Source: CAYOBW01 sp964402115 | GTDB taxonomy: Bacteria > Verrucomicrobiota > Kiritimatiellia > UBA8416 > CAYOBW01 | DNA: 18,558 bases | Assembly: GCA_964402115.1 (NCBI GenBank) | Contig: CAYOBW010000132.1 | Location: forward strand, 1 to 18,558 | Reading direction: 5' to 3' | Shown: positions 1 to 12,300 of the stretch, in pieces | Position numbering within the stretch: position 1 is the stretch's first letter | Layout: each line of letters starts with the position of its first letter | Notes under the pieces: generated by a model | Seen by the model: the letters and a program-made list of their open reading frames with translations, nothing else | Told to the model about the DNA's origin: nothing | Database searches by the model: none | Position numbers and translations under genes: made by a program

Positions 1-74
1 ATAACGGCCGGGGACGGCCGTCTCCAGCGCGTGGGCAGGCGACGAGGCGTGGAGAGGGCGGTCCCCGCCGTTAT
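1..74. repeat. Imperfect inverted repeat in the 5' leader
   Basis: Positions 1-8 (ATAACGGC) are exactly complementary to 67-74 (GCCGTTAT), and 10-15 (GGGGAC) to 61-66 (GTCCCC). Together they make a 14-bp stem with one bulged C (position 9) and a loop of about 45 bases. Two competing hairpins share the same arms: 10-15 with 20-25 (GGGGAC/GTCTCC, one G-T pair) and 57-61 with 65-69 (GGCGG/CCGCC). No T-run follows, so a classical terminator for an upstream gene is not supported. It may be a structured leader RNA or a DNA palindrome. It touches the window edge, so the arms could extend further upstream. The complementarity is seen; any role is inference. Confidence 0.5.
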
Positions 75-224
75 AGCCCTCCCCCTATGTCACTGAGGCA
101 TTGCTCCACGACAGAGCAGTGCCTTTGGCTTGATTATGTGAAGGGATAGTCGTATCATGGGCGATGGAGAATGGTGGAAGTGTTTCTACAGCGCGGAGTA
201 GCTGGGCGACGACAGATGCCCGTT

Positions 225-228
225 GGAG
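225..228 (+). promoter_or_regulatory. Ribosome binding site deciding the start at 236
   Basis: GGAG at 225-228 is followed by seven bases and then ATG at 236. This is near-ideal Shine-Dalgarno spacing. The in-frame ATG at 164 has only AAGGGA at 141-146, 17 bases away, which is too far. This is the main reason for starting the giant protein at 236. I see no convincing -35/-10 promoter pair in 75-224. Confidence 0.7.
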
Positions 229-235
229 ACGCACG

Positions 236-337
236 ATGAGAATCACGAAGCTGATGACGTGTCGTTCGAGTGGCCCGGGCCGGATGGCCGCATGGGCCGT
301 TGTCGCGCTGCTGGGGGCGGGAACGGCGGAGGGTGCC
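236..337 (+). other. Sec signal peptide of the giant protein
   Basis: Residues 1-34 show a basic n-region (MRITKLMTCRSSGPGR), a hydrophobic core (MAAWAVVALLGAG) and a small-residue end (TAEGA) before the first opener, DLEWDANTG. Cleavage is likely close to A34 (nt 337) or a few residues earlier, after GTA. No lipobox cysteine is present, so it is not a lipoprotein. Starting at ATG 164 would add 24 mostly polar residues ahead of this and make an unusually long n-region. Confidence 0.8.
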
Positions 338-3300
338 GACCTGGAGTGGGACGCCAACACCGGAACCGTCGGTGCTCAGGACGGCGCGGGCAACTGGAAC
401 ACCTCCGCCAACAACTGGTGGACCGGTTCAGCCAACGCGCTGTGGAACAATGGCACGCCCGACACGGCGTACATCGGCGCCGCCAATGCCGCCGGCGCGA
501 CGATCACCGTCGCGTCGGGCATGTCCGCCGCGGCGTTGAATTTGCGCGCGCCGGGCAGCGGTTCGTACACGCTCAGCGGCGGCGACCTGACCCTCGGCGC
601 GGGCGGCTTGAGCACGCTGCGACTGGGGCCGGTGCTGGCGCTGGACCGCTTGTCCGTGGGTGCCGCCGGCGCCTACTCGCTGCGCAAGCTGCGCAGCGCC
701 TATGCGGGATTCGCCGTCCGCGTGCGTCGCTCTTCCGACAGCGTCGAGCAGGACATCGGATTCGACGCCAATGGCAACTTGGATTCGACGGCGCTGACGG
801 CCTTCCTCGGGGGGGCGACCGCCTATGTCCGCACCTGGTACGACCAGAGCACCAATGCCCGGCATGGTCAGCAGGCCACCGCCGCCAACCAACCGCTTCT
901 CTCTGTTGTGGACGGACGCTGGACGCTCACCGGCGATGGCACTGACTACTTTACGGCCAGTACTGCCACGGTGGGCAACATGACCGCGGGCGGCGCGAGC
1001 GGAACGGCCGTGCTGGTTGTGCGGACCTCGAATCTGCAACAGATGAACTTCGGTTACACCGGCACCGGGCGATGGTCTGCCCACCTGAACTGGAACGACG
1101 GCAGCAGCACCCTGTACTTCGACGCGGGCGGCACCACAGCAGGAAATGGCCGTATCTCGATTGCTAACAGCGGAAACAATGGCGTATGGCAGCAATACAC
1201 CTTGTGGCGTAGCGGCGCGAACAAGTCGATCCGCTGGGGGGGTGTTGAGCGATTGGCAGCGGCCGGCGCAATTCAGACCGCCTCAACGACCGGAGGCTGG
1301 GAAGTCATGGGCTGCTCCGGCGACGGTAGCAAGGCGCGCAGCATGACTTCGGAGTACATCCAGTTCGCCAGCGGGTTGAGCGCCGCGGACCTGCTGGTTT
1401 TGGAGTACAGTCAGAGCGCCTACTGGGGGGTGCCGGGGCCGGCGCTCACCGCGACGGTCAGCACGCCCATCGCGCTGGGCGTGGCGCAGTCCTGGGACGT
1501 CGGCACGGGGCATACGGTGACGGTGGGCGGCGCGATCTCGGGCGCGGGCCATGCGCTCACGATCAACGGCACGAGCGGGCTGAGCAACAGCGGCACGCTG
1601 GTGCTGGGCGGCAACAGCGGGTTCACGGGCATCACGACGATCAAGCGCGGGACCGTCGCGCTTGCGCATGCCAGCGCGCTCGGCGCAACCGGAGCGGGCA
1701 ACGCAACGACGGTCAACGGCAACGACGGTAACACCGCGACCACGTTGAGTTTGTCTCCGGCGTCCGCGGGCTTGGCCATTGCCGAGACGCTCAACCTCAA
1801 CGCCAGCGGGGCGGGACGGGTCGCGCTGCTCAACAACAGCGCGCAGAACCACACGCTCAGCGGTCCGATTGACGTTTCCAGCACGGGGAGCCTGGTGCAA
1901 TTCGACTCCGCGGGAACCGGATCCATCACCGTGACCGGGGATATCGCCGGAACCATGTCCGGCGGTTCGTATCTCTTCCTGCGCGGCACCGGCACCAGCG
2001 GCAGCAACCGGCTGCTCGGCAGCGTGAACCTGGTTGGGGGCAACCTGAGCAAGACCGACGCCGGCACGTGGCTGGTGGGAGCGACCGGCAAGACTTACAG
2101 TTGGGTCAACACGCAGGTGGCCGTGGGGACGCTGACCATGGGCGTGGCCAACGTGCTGCCCGCGACGACGACGCTGACGATGGGGCAGGGCGACGCGAAC
2201 AATGCCACGCTCAATCTGAACGGTTTCGGCCAGACGATTGCCAGCCTGGTATTGAGTTCGAGCGGCGGGACGAAGACGATCACCAGCGCGACGACCGCCA
2301 TCCTGACGCTCAACAACGCCGGCGCCAACAGCTACGGCGGCACGCTCAACGGGGTGGGACTCGGGCTGACCAAGAACGGTGCGGGCACGTTGACGCTCTC
2401 GGGCAACGCGATCGACTACCAGGGGCCGACGACCGTGACGGAAGGACGCCTGATCCTGTCCAACAACGACGACACGCATACCAGCGCCCTGGCCATCTCC
2501 AGCGGGGCTACCGTCGAGATCTACCGCGACACGGCCGCCGTGTACGAGCATCAGAAGACGATCGTCATCAGCGGCGCCGGCACGCTGGAGAAGACGGGAA
2601 CCGGCATCGTGGAGATGAACGCGAACGTGGACAGCACGATCAGCCTGGATTCCGGAGCGAAGATCGACGTCAAGGCCGGCACGCTCCGCCTGGGATATGG
2701 CACCCGCTCGAACTGGGCCAACAACAAGGCCGATCTGAACATCGAGGCGGGGGCGACGTTCGACCAGTGGGACAAGAACGCCACGCCCGTGATCGTGGAT
2801 GCCCTGACCGGCGGCGGCACGTACATCAAGGGAACTGCCGTCGACTATGGGGACGGCAACCTCACGGTGGGGGTGGACAATGGCTCGGGGAATTTCACCG
2901 GCTCGCTCCGCAACGGCACCGGCTCCACGCCGGGCGTTCTTTCGTTCACCAAGACCGGGACCGGCGCGCAGACGCTGAGCGGCGCGAACACCTACACCGG
3001 CATGACCACGGTCGAGGGTGGCACGCTGACGGTGAACGGGTCGCTGGCCAACGCGAGCATGACGATCACGGGCGGGGCGGTGAACGGCGGCGGGACGCTC
3101 GACTACCGGATCGCGGGCAACACCGCGGATCGGATTTCCCTCAGCGGCTCGGGCGCCATCGACATCAGCGGCTTCACCCTCAATGTGGTTGTGATCGGCG
3201 CTTTCGCCGAGGCGGAGTACGTGGTCATCGACGATGTGTCGCGCATGACCGGGACCTTCGCGGCTGTCAATCTGCCCGTTCCCAGCACGTACTGGTCGTT

Positions 3301-6300
3301 GGACTACGACGGCACGGACGCCAATCCCGGCGCGGTGGTGTTGGTGTACGACGCCGCGTCGGCCCTGGCGATCTGGGACGGCGAGACGGACGGGTCGTGG
3401 GCCGCGGGACAGAACTGGCTGGCCACCACCCCGATCAACAACGTGCCGCTGGTCTTCCCCGCGGCGGCGCTCAACAAGGCCAACAACAACGATCTGCTGA
3501 CCTCGGTGATGAGCCTGGCGCTGGAGGGTGGCTACACGATCGGCGGCAACGCTCTGGCGTTGGGCAACTCCGTCACGAGTACCGGCGACAACACGATCTC
3601 GTTGCCGCTGAGCCTGGCGCTGGGCGGACGGCCGTTCGACGTGCAGAACACGCTGATCTATTCGGGAAGCGCCTCCGGCGCGGGCGGCATTGCGAAGTTC
3701 AGTTCGGGGACGCTGGTGGTCAACGGGGTGAACAGCTACAGCGGCCCGACGACGATCAACGGCGGCATCCTCAAACTCGCCGCGCCGCCGACCACGGCGC
3801 CGGGTTCGTTGAGCGGGTTGACCATCCATTTGGACGCCACGCAGCTCGCGCAGGCGGACGGATCGGTCGTGGGAACCTGGGGGAATCTCGGCTCGCTGGG
3901 CGCCTCGGGGAACTTCACCCGCTCCGGCACGGCCACGCAGCCGACGTTCCACACGACGCGGTATCTGCTCAACGGCCGGCCGCAGGTGAAGTTCTACGCG
4001 AGCGATCTGCTGCGCAATACCTCCAACCACGGGAATACGTGTACGGTGATGTTTGCGGGCCGGTTGGAAGGCGGCGTGCAGCAGCGCCTCGTCGGCGGCG
4101 GCAACAATCACAACTGGCTGCTGGGATTCCATGGCGGGACGCAGGATGACGCGCATTTCAACGCGTGGCTGTACAACGGGGCGCCGTCGGTCGACTATCT
4201 CGGCAAAGTGTACGAAGCAACCTTCGATGCGGGGACTGCCGCATTTTACCGCAACGGCACGCTGCTTGCCGGTCCGACCGCCGGGTTCCAGGGACCCAAC
4301 GGCCTGGCGCTGGGCGGGTACTACACGACGGTAAACGCGGAGCCGTCCAACGGCAGCATCGGCGAGTTGCTGGTCTTCAATCGTGTCTTGAGCGATACGG
4401 AGCGGCAGCAGATGGAAGCGTACCTGCAGGCGAAGTGGTATGGACCGCTTCCGGCCGCCAGCGCCGTGACCGTCACGGGCGGCATTCTGGACCTCGACGG
4501 CGTGAACCAGACGATCGGTTCGCTGGCGGGCGACGCGAGCGGGCAGGTGCGGCTCAACGGCGGCTGGCTGACGGTCGGCAACCCCACCACGACCACGACT
4601 TTCTCCGGCACGATCGTGAACGGAACGGCGGCGGGCGGCGGCCTCTTCAAGGACGGCTTGGGCGACTTGATCCTTGCCGGCGGGAGCGCCAATACCTTCA
4701 CGGGAGACACGGTGCTGCGCTACGGCCGACTCGGCCTGTCCAAGACCGCCGGCGCGGCTTTCGGCGGCAACTTCATTGGCATCCACAACCTGTCGCCCGA
4801 CGTGTACACCACGCAGGACAACCAGTTCCCGCCGGGTTGCGTGATGGTCTTCGTGGGAGACGCGGGCGACCACGTGCGTTTCGAGTTGCTCGGCACCAGC
4901 CAGACCCTGGCGGGGATTGACAACGCGGGCGGGCGCAGCGGATACGGCGTGATTCAGCAGTACGAACAATCCGGGCAGGCGTCGGTGGATGGTCTCTCCA
5001 CCCTGATCCTCAACGGGTCGGGAACGTATTCCTTTGACGGCTATCTGCGCGACAGCGGCGGGAAACTCGAATTGATCAAGAGCGGCACGGGCACACAGAC
5101 GCTGAGCGGCGTCAACATCACCTTTACGGGCCAGACGACGGTGAACGGCGGTCAGTTGACTTTCACAGGGACGGCTTACAGTGGCACCGCCGGCTCGTTG
5201 GTGGCGGACGGGGCGACACTCCTGATGGATTCGAGCGAGAATAACCGGTTGCGGGGTCCGCTCACCGTCTCCGGCACGCTGAATGTGATCAACACGGCCG
5301 CGCACACGCTTGGGGGCGACATCGTGCTGAATACAGGCGTGATCGACACCGGCAGCGCCGTGGGGACGGGCGGGCGCAACGAGCAGTACGGCGTGCTTTA
5401 CATCGGCGGCGCCAACCGTACGGTGACGGCAAGCGGGGCCGGGAATACCGTCAGCGGGTCGAACAACACCTTCGGCCTCGAGACGGGTCGAACCCTGTTC
5501 TTCCACACGCCGCTGGCGACCGACGCGCTGTTGGTTTCCGGCAGGATCGTCCGGCGCAGCGACCAGGGGACGAGCACGGGGGCCGTGACCAAGACAGGCG
5601 AAGGCACGCTGACCCTCAGCGGCGCCAATACCTATCTCGGGGCCACGACGGTCAGTGCCGGCCGGCTGCTCTATGGCGCGAGCGACGTGATCCTGTCCGG
5701 TGCGCTGACGGTGAACGGCGTGACGGCGGTGCTCGACCTCGCGACCTACAGCGACACGGTCGGCACGGTCACGCTGCAAGGCGGCGGGACGCTCACGGGA
5801 ACCTCGGGCATCCTGGCCAGCACCGCGGCGTATGAAATGCAGAGCGGCACGGTCAGCGCGATTTTGGGCGGAACGATGGGCTTGAACAAGACCACCGCCG
5901 GGACGGTCACGCTGGCCTCCGGCGTGGCGCAGCAGTACACCGGCGCGACGGCGATCAGCGCCGGTACGCTGCTGGTGAACGGCTCGCTCGACGCCAACAG
6001 CGCGGTGACGATCAGCGGCACGGGCGTGCTGGGCGGTACCGGTGCGGCGAACGGAACGTTGGCCGTGAACAGCGGCGGCACGGTCGCGCCGGGAACGAGC
6101 GTGGGGCAACTGAATGCCGGCGCGACGACTTTCGCGGCCGGCGGCGCGTACCGTGTCGAGCTTGGCAGCGTGAGCGGCACCCCGGGCACGGACTGGGACC
6201 ATCTGAACATCGTCGGGGCCCTGGTCATGGATGCGGCGTTCACCGTGGATGTGCGCGGCGACACGATCACGAACTGGGACCCGGCCGGCAACTATACGTG

Positions 6301-9300
6301 GACAATCGCCACGGCCAGCGGCGGGATCAGCGGCTCGCTGCCCGCGATTTCGACGGCGAACTTCGGCAACGGGTTCAACGGCGTGTTCAGCCTCAGCACG
6401 GTTGGCAACGAGCTGCGCCTGACCTACACCGCGGGCACGGGGCCGGTCTCGCTCTTCTGGGATTTGAACGGCGCGGCGGCGGGCGCGGGCAGCGCGACGC
6501 CCGACGGCGATTGGAACGCGGCGGACACCGACTGGGGCTACAGCGGCGCGGGCATTGCCTCGACGTTTCCCTGGCAGAGCGGCAATATCGGCGTCTTCTC
6601 GGCGGGCACCGACGCGACGGGCGAGTACACGATCACCGTGGGCGGCGGCGGGATCACGGCCAACGGGATTACGTTCGAGGACGGCACGCCTACCGTCACT
6701 GGCGGGACGCTGACGCTGGCCGGGACGACGCCGACGATCACCTCGCGTTCAAGCCTGAGCCCGCTGCTGAGCGCCCCCCTGGCGGGTAGCGCGGGGCTGA
6801 ACATCAACCTCGCGGCGGTATCCGGCGCGAACCTGTACCTCGAGGGCAACAACGGCTACAGCGGCGGGACGACCTTTACCGGCAACAACGGTTATCTGGG
6901 CATTGCGCACGCCAACGCGCTGGGCACAGGGAATGCCCTGACGATGACGGACTCCACCGGCTGGGTGCAGCTCGGGCTGCACGGCGTCAGCCTCGCCGTC
7001 GGCGACCTGACCGGCAGCGCGAACAGTTTCATCCAGAACAGCGCCGACGGAACGTTGCAGACGCTGACCGTGAACCAGACGGGGAGCACCACCTTCGCGG
7101 GCATCCTGCGCAACGGGTCCGGGCTTTCCGATGCCAAGCTGGCGCTCGTCAAGACGGGCGGCGGCCCGTTGACGCTCACGGGCGCCAATGCGTTTACCGG
7201 CGGAACCGCCATTGATCAGGGGCAGGTTATCATCGGCGCCGGCGGCGCGCTGGCCAACCAGGCGGTCGCAACCATCGCGGTGAACAACGGCGGCACGCTC
7301 ACCTTCAGCCGCACCGATACGTTCGGCAATCACGCGGCCACGATCGTCACGCCCATCGTACTCAACGCGGGCGGCGTCGTGAATAACAACGGAGCCTATT
7401 TCAATTGCCTGGGTCCTATTATTCTGAATGGCGGCAGTGTGGATGCGGTCGGCGGCGTCAGCACGAGCTGGGCCTCTTTCGGATTGAAAGGCGATGTGAC
7501 CGTTATGGCGGGCAGCACCTCCACGATGTCGTCCGGCGGCGCCAATGCGGGTTACCATCTTGGCAACGCGGGCGTCACGGGCACGACGTTTGACGTGGGG
7601 AGCGGCGGCCTTCTGCAGCTAACCGGTACATTGGTAGATGGGCGAGCGACCGCCAGTCCGTACAATCCGCAGGTCAGCTTCCTGAACAAGACGGGTTCCG
7701 GCACGCTTACGCTTTCCGGCGACAACACCTACACCGGCGGCACCATCATTCGCGGCGGCGTGCTGAGCGTCGAGGCGATCGCCGACGGCGCCTTGAGCAA
7801 CATCGGGCGCGCGGGCGGCACGGGGAACTATATCGGCATGATTGACGGAACGTTGCGCTACACCGGAACGGGCGCGGCCACCACGACCCGCAGTCTCTGG
7901 GTGGACCAGGCGCAGACCGGCAGCACGTTCGACATCGTCAGCCCGACCGGATCGCTGACCATCAACTCCGCCGGCAGCAACCGCATCAATAAGAACATCA
8001 CCAAGACCGGTGCCGGGACCCTGACGCTGGGACCCGCGGTGGCGGACGGGATCTACCAAACGGCGGCGGTGACCGTCAACCAGGGTACGCTGGTGCTGAC
8101 CGGGACGCGCATTGACCACACCGGCGCGACGGTGGTGAATGCCGGCACGACGCTGCGGATGGTCAATCTCGACGATTGCCATTCGGTCTCGCTCTACATC
8201 GCCCCCGGCGCGACGGCGGAGTTCTCGATTGCGGGAACCTTCAACCGCTTCAGCGCCACCTCGATCGAGGGCTCGGGCACGTTCGTCAAGTCCGGCGCGG
8301 GGACGTTGAGAACCGGAAACGCGACGGATCAGTACGCGAAGTGGAACATGACCGGCGGCCTGATTGACGTGCAGGCGGGCACGTTCTTGACGGACTACCA
8401 GAACCAGTCCGTGGCCTGGGTGAACAACAAGGCCTCCATGAACGTGGCGGCGCCCGCGTTCGTCAGCATGTCGGGCGGCAACCACATCAGCGTGGACGCG
8501 CTGACCGGCGCGGGCACGGTGCAGAACGTCAACAACTGGGGCACGGGCATCTTCACCGTGGGCCAGAACGACGGATCGGGAGCCTTCAGCGGCCTCCTGC
8601 GCGACAACGGTGGCCCGCTGGCCCTGACCAAGGTGGGTTCGGGTTCGCAGACCCTGACCGGCGCGAGCACGTACAGCGGCGCGACGACAATCGCGGGCGG
8701 CACGCTCTTGCTGGACTTCTCCGCGGGCGGCGCGGCGGGCAGCAACATTCTGCCCTCGGGCACGGCGCTGGTGCTGGTCGGCGGGGCGCTGGAGGTGAAG
8801 GGAACGGCGGGGCAGAACGGGACCGTCCAGACCGTGGGCGGGACGACGGTGAACTCGCCCAGCACGCTGAAGCTGACGCCGAACGGAGCGACGACGGCGG
8901 ACGTGAACCTGGGGGCGCTGACGCTGAACAGCGGCGCGGGGGTGAACTTCGTCGGCGCCACGGGCAGCGATGCCGGGGCGCGGTTCATTACGACCTCGAG
9001 CGCCGGCTTGAACGACGGGCAGACGCGGCTGCCGAACAACTGCACGTGGAACGGGACGGGTTGGGCTTCGATTAAGGACGTGGGCGGCGTGAAGTACGTG
9101 GTGCAGTGGGAGGGCGTCTACACGGACATCGCCACGGGCACGGATACGGGTTACTCCGTGGTGGTGCCCGACGGTTCCACGGAGAGCGTCCGGATCCTGG
9201 AAGGTGGCCTCACGGGTGCGCCGAACCGGCTGGAACTGGCGACCACCACGATCGGCTCGTTGCTGATGACGGCGGCGACGACGCCCTCGGCGATCCGGAT

Positions 9301-12300
9301 GAACGTTCACGGGGCGAACGACACGCTGGTCATCGGCGGCGGCGCGGGCGCGAGCGGCGCGGTGACCGTCGGCGCGGGGGCGCAGGGGCTGACCATCGGG
9401 CAGAGCGGGAACCAGGGCTACGTGACGGTCGGCACCTCGGGCGCTTCGACGTTGAGCCTGAGCGCCAACAACGCGGACGCGGGGCGGGGGATCACGGTCA
9501 ACTCGCGCATTCAGAACAATGCCGGCGGCGGCTTGGTGTCGCTCAGCGTGGCCGGCGGCGGGGTCGGCGGCACCATCGTGCTGGCGGGCGCCAACAGCTT
9601 CACCGGCCCCATCAGCATCGGCGACGGTGTGCTGCGGCTTGCCGGGGCCGGTTCGCTCGGGTTGGGGAGTTACGGCGAAACCATCGTCAACAACGGCACG
9701 CTGCGCTACAGTTCCAGCGTCGCGCAGACGCTCTCCGGGGTGATCGGCGGCACGGGCGACCTGATCAAGGATACCGACGCCAGCGTGCTGACGCTCTCGG
9801 GGGCGAACACGTACAGCGGGGCGACCACCGTCAACGCCGGCACGATCCGGCTGCTGCGCGGCACGGCGACCGCCTCGGCATTCACGCTGAACGCCGGCGG
9901 CACGCTGCGGGTGGACAATGACGGGGCGACCTGGACCCTCAATCCCGGGCCGACGGTCAGCCTCAACGGCGGCACGCTGGCGTATTACACCAGCGGCGAC
10001 TTCTGGACCGTACTGAGCAATCGCGCGATCACCAGCGAGCCGGCGACCTCGAGCTTCATCACGCTGGAGGATGCCGGGGGCGCAACGATTGCGGGTTTCT
10101 TCCCTGACGCGGGGTTGAAGGGCAGCGGGACGGTCACGGTCAACCCCTTGAGTGCGGGCGTCGCCCTCAACCTTCGCAACAACAATACGACCTTCAGCGG
10201 CCTGCTGATCGTCAACGGCATCGCCAGCGCGACCGCGGGAGCAGGCAGCGGCCTGGGCGTGGGCGGTTGCACCATCGGGCTCCAGAACGCGGACATCGAA
10301 CTCAACGGCACGATGGAACTGCTCAACGGAGGGATTGGATACCATAACCCGGCCTCCGGGCAGTTCTGGATGGGCGCGTTGAGCGGCACGGGCGTGATGG
10401 TGGGCAACTACCGCAGCACGGGTGGCGGCACGACGGTAACGCTGGGATGGAACGATCACGACGGCGACTTCGCCGGCACGATCGCCAATGGCACTGACAA
10501 CACGGTCAATATCGTCAAGGTCGGCACGGGCACCCAGACCTTCAGCGGCGCGAGCACCTACACCGGCACGACGACGATCAACGGCGGGATCTTGCAGGCG
10601 GGTGCCAGCGCCTGCGTGTTCGGCACCAACTCGGCCGTCACGCTGGCCAATACGCCCGGTGTGTCGTTGGACTTGAACAACCTTGATGTTCCGATCGGTT
10701 CCTTGGCCGGCGGCGGCGCGTCGGGCGGCAATGTGCTTCTCGGCACGGGCACGCTGACCGTGGGCGGCAACAACGGCAACACGACGTATTCCGGCGTCCT
10801 GTCCGGCAACGGCGCGCTGGTGAAGGTCGGCACGGGAATCCTCAGCCTGGTCGGCGTCAATACGTTTGCCGGCGGCTCGACGGTCAACGCGGGCCAGTTG
10901 CAGATCCGCCACAACAACGCCCTCGCGGGCGCCGTGACGGTCAACGCGGGCGGCGTGCTCTCCCTCGGCCAGAGCGGGCTGTCGGTCAATACCGACATCA
11001 CCCTCAACGGCGGACTATTCTCCGGCGGCATGGACAGCGGCACGGTCAACAACACGTACGGCGGCACGATCGCCCTGACCGCGTTGGGCGGCACGGTGAC
11101 CACGTGGTGGAGCGACAAGACCGTGACGTTGACGGGCAAGGTCACCGGCCCGGGCGCGCTGACGGTTGATGTGCAGCAGAGTGGCAACAACGGCGGCCGG
11201 GTGATCATGGCTGGCTCGTTGAGCAACGATTACGCCGGGACGACGACCTTGAGGGGCGGTACTGCTGGCGATTCTCCGCAGCTCGGCCTGGCCAAGAGCG
11301 GCGGCGCGGTGGCGATTCCCGGCGACATGATCATGGCCGCCACGGGGACGCGCGCCATTCTCTGGGCCACGCACGACAACCAGTTCGGACCGAACAGCGT
11401 CCTGCGCTGGGTCGGTTCGGGCGACACGCGCTTCGAGCTGAAGGGCACGACCCAGATGCTGGCGGGCATTGATACGACCGGGTACGTTCCCGGCACTTAT
11501 GCCACCGTTCAACACAGCGAGTTCGGTTCGCCTGCGGTGGTGGACTCGACATCCCACCTGATTCTGAACGTCCCGGTCGGTCAATCCTACACCTTCGGCG
11601 GCGCCAACACGTCGGTTCGCGATTACAACGGCGGCGTCCTCAGTTTAACCAAGAACGGTTCCGGCACGCAGACGCTTGACGGCGGCGGCATCACGTACAG
11701 CGGCGCCACTGCGCTCAACGCCGGGACGCTCGCCTTGCGGGATACGACGGGCTTCGCCTCCTACATGACCATGGATCCCGGCGCGACGTTGAACCTGGCG
11801 CGAACTGTCGTCGGATTCGGGAATCGGAACCGGGTCACCCGGTTCATCACCGGTGCGGGAACGATCAACGTCAATGCCGCCGACAACTCCCCGGGTGCGA
11901 CGGACGGCGGCTGGGTTACGTTCCTGACCGGCTCCGAGTCCGGTCTGGACAACTTCACCGGCACGGTGAACGTCAACACCGGCAATCTTTCGATCGATAA
12001 CGGCGGCCGGTGGCTTGGCAATCCCACGCTGAACGTCTACAACAACGGTTTCTTTGGTATCCGCAACAACAATATCTCGGTGGACGGGCTCAACGGCGAC
12101 GGGCACGTGGGCAACGACTTCAACGGCGACACCGTGGGTCACACCCTGACCGTGGGTGCGAACAACGGCTCGGGACTCTTCTCCGGCGTGATCCACGGCA
12201 GCGTCAACGGCGGGTCGGACAATGGCGGTATCAACGAGGGGATTCTCCACCTGAACAAGGCGGGGTCCGGGACGCAGACCCTGACCGGCATCAACACGTA

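Larger units (their letters stand above)
338..3370 (+). other. Unit 1 of the giant protein: opener, GH54-like domain, PATR repeats, closing domain
   Basis: About 1,011 residues. It opens with EWDANTG...GNWN...NNWW, the usual N-terminal signature of mature PATR proteins. The GH54-like domain follows (about 632-1425), then PATR motifs near 1583, 2366 and 2945. The unit closes with a non-repeat domain at 3098-3361 that contains EYVVIDD and ends PGAVVLVYD. The next unit opens at once with IWDGE. Opener-to-closer arrangements like this normally span a whole secreted protein in this family, so I read the unit as one former passenger; the boundary is by eye. Confidence 0.6.
3371..6448 (+). other. 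Unit 2 of the giant protein: opener, LamG-1, PATR repeats, closing domain
   Basis: About 1,026 residues. The opener is IWDGETDGSW...GQNW, and then LFVFP-like LVFPA. The unit contains LamG-1 (3800-4444), the DNQFPPG segment, PATR motifs near 3686, 4646, 5072, 5585 and 5882, and a closing domain at 6008-6448. That closer has GTGVLGGTGAANG, GGTVAPGTSVGQL, YRVELGS, DHLNIVGALVM and ELRLTYTAG. In free-standing PATR proteins this motif series (the 'APG.S.G.L' tail) sits at the end of the passenger, so its internal position here supports fusion of former separate proteins. Confidence 0.6.

Noticed and set aside
75..224. Promoter for the giant gene
   Set aside because: TTGCTC (101-106) and TTATGT (134-139) are spaced about 27 bases apart, too far for a standard promoter; I could not support any other pair.
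164..235. N-terminal extension from in-frame ATG 164
   Set aside because: No ribosome binding site at proper distance, and it would place 24 polar residues before a normal signal peptide; ATG 236 is better supported.
85..360. Small minus-strand open frame across the leader and signal peptide region
   Set aside because: It mostly overlaps the signal-peptide coding region and has no recognisable domain or start signal.
2068..4149. Plus-strand out-of-frame open reading of about 693 codons
   Set aside because: It overlaps well-formed PATR, LamG and closing domains in the main frame. Its Arg/Gln/Asp/His-rich translation is a frame-shifted reading.
1283..6202. Minus-strand open frame of about 1,639 codons
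   Set aside because: It lies wholly antisense to the giant gene. Its product is Arg/Ala/Gln/His-rich with no domain, as expected from the complement of a GC-rich repetitive Gly/Thr/Asn gene that rarely yields stop codons.
7619..10912. Minus-strand open frame of about 1,097 codons
   Set aside because: Same antisense artefact: Arg/Val/Ala-rich low-complexity product and no ribosome binding site context.
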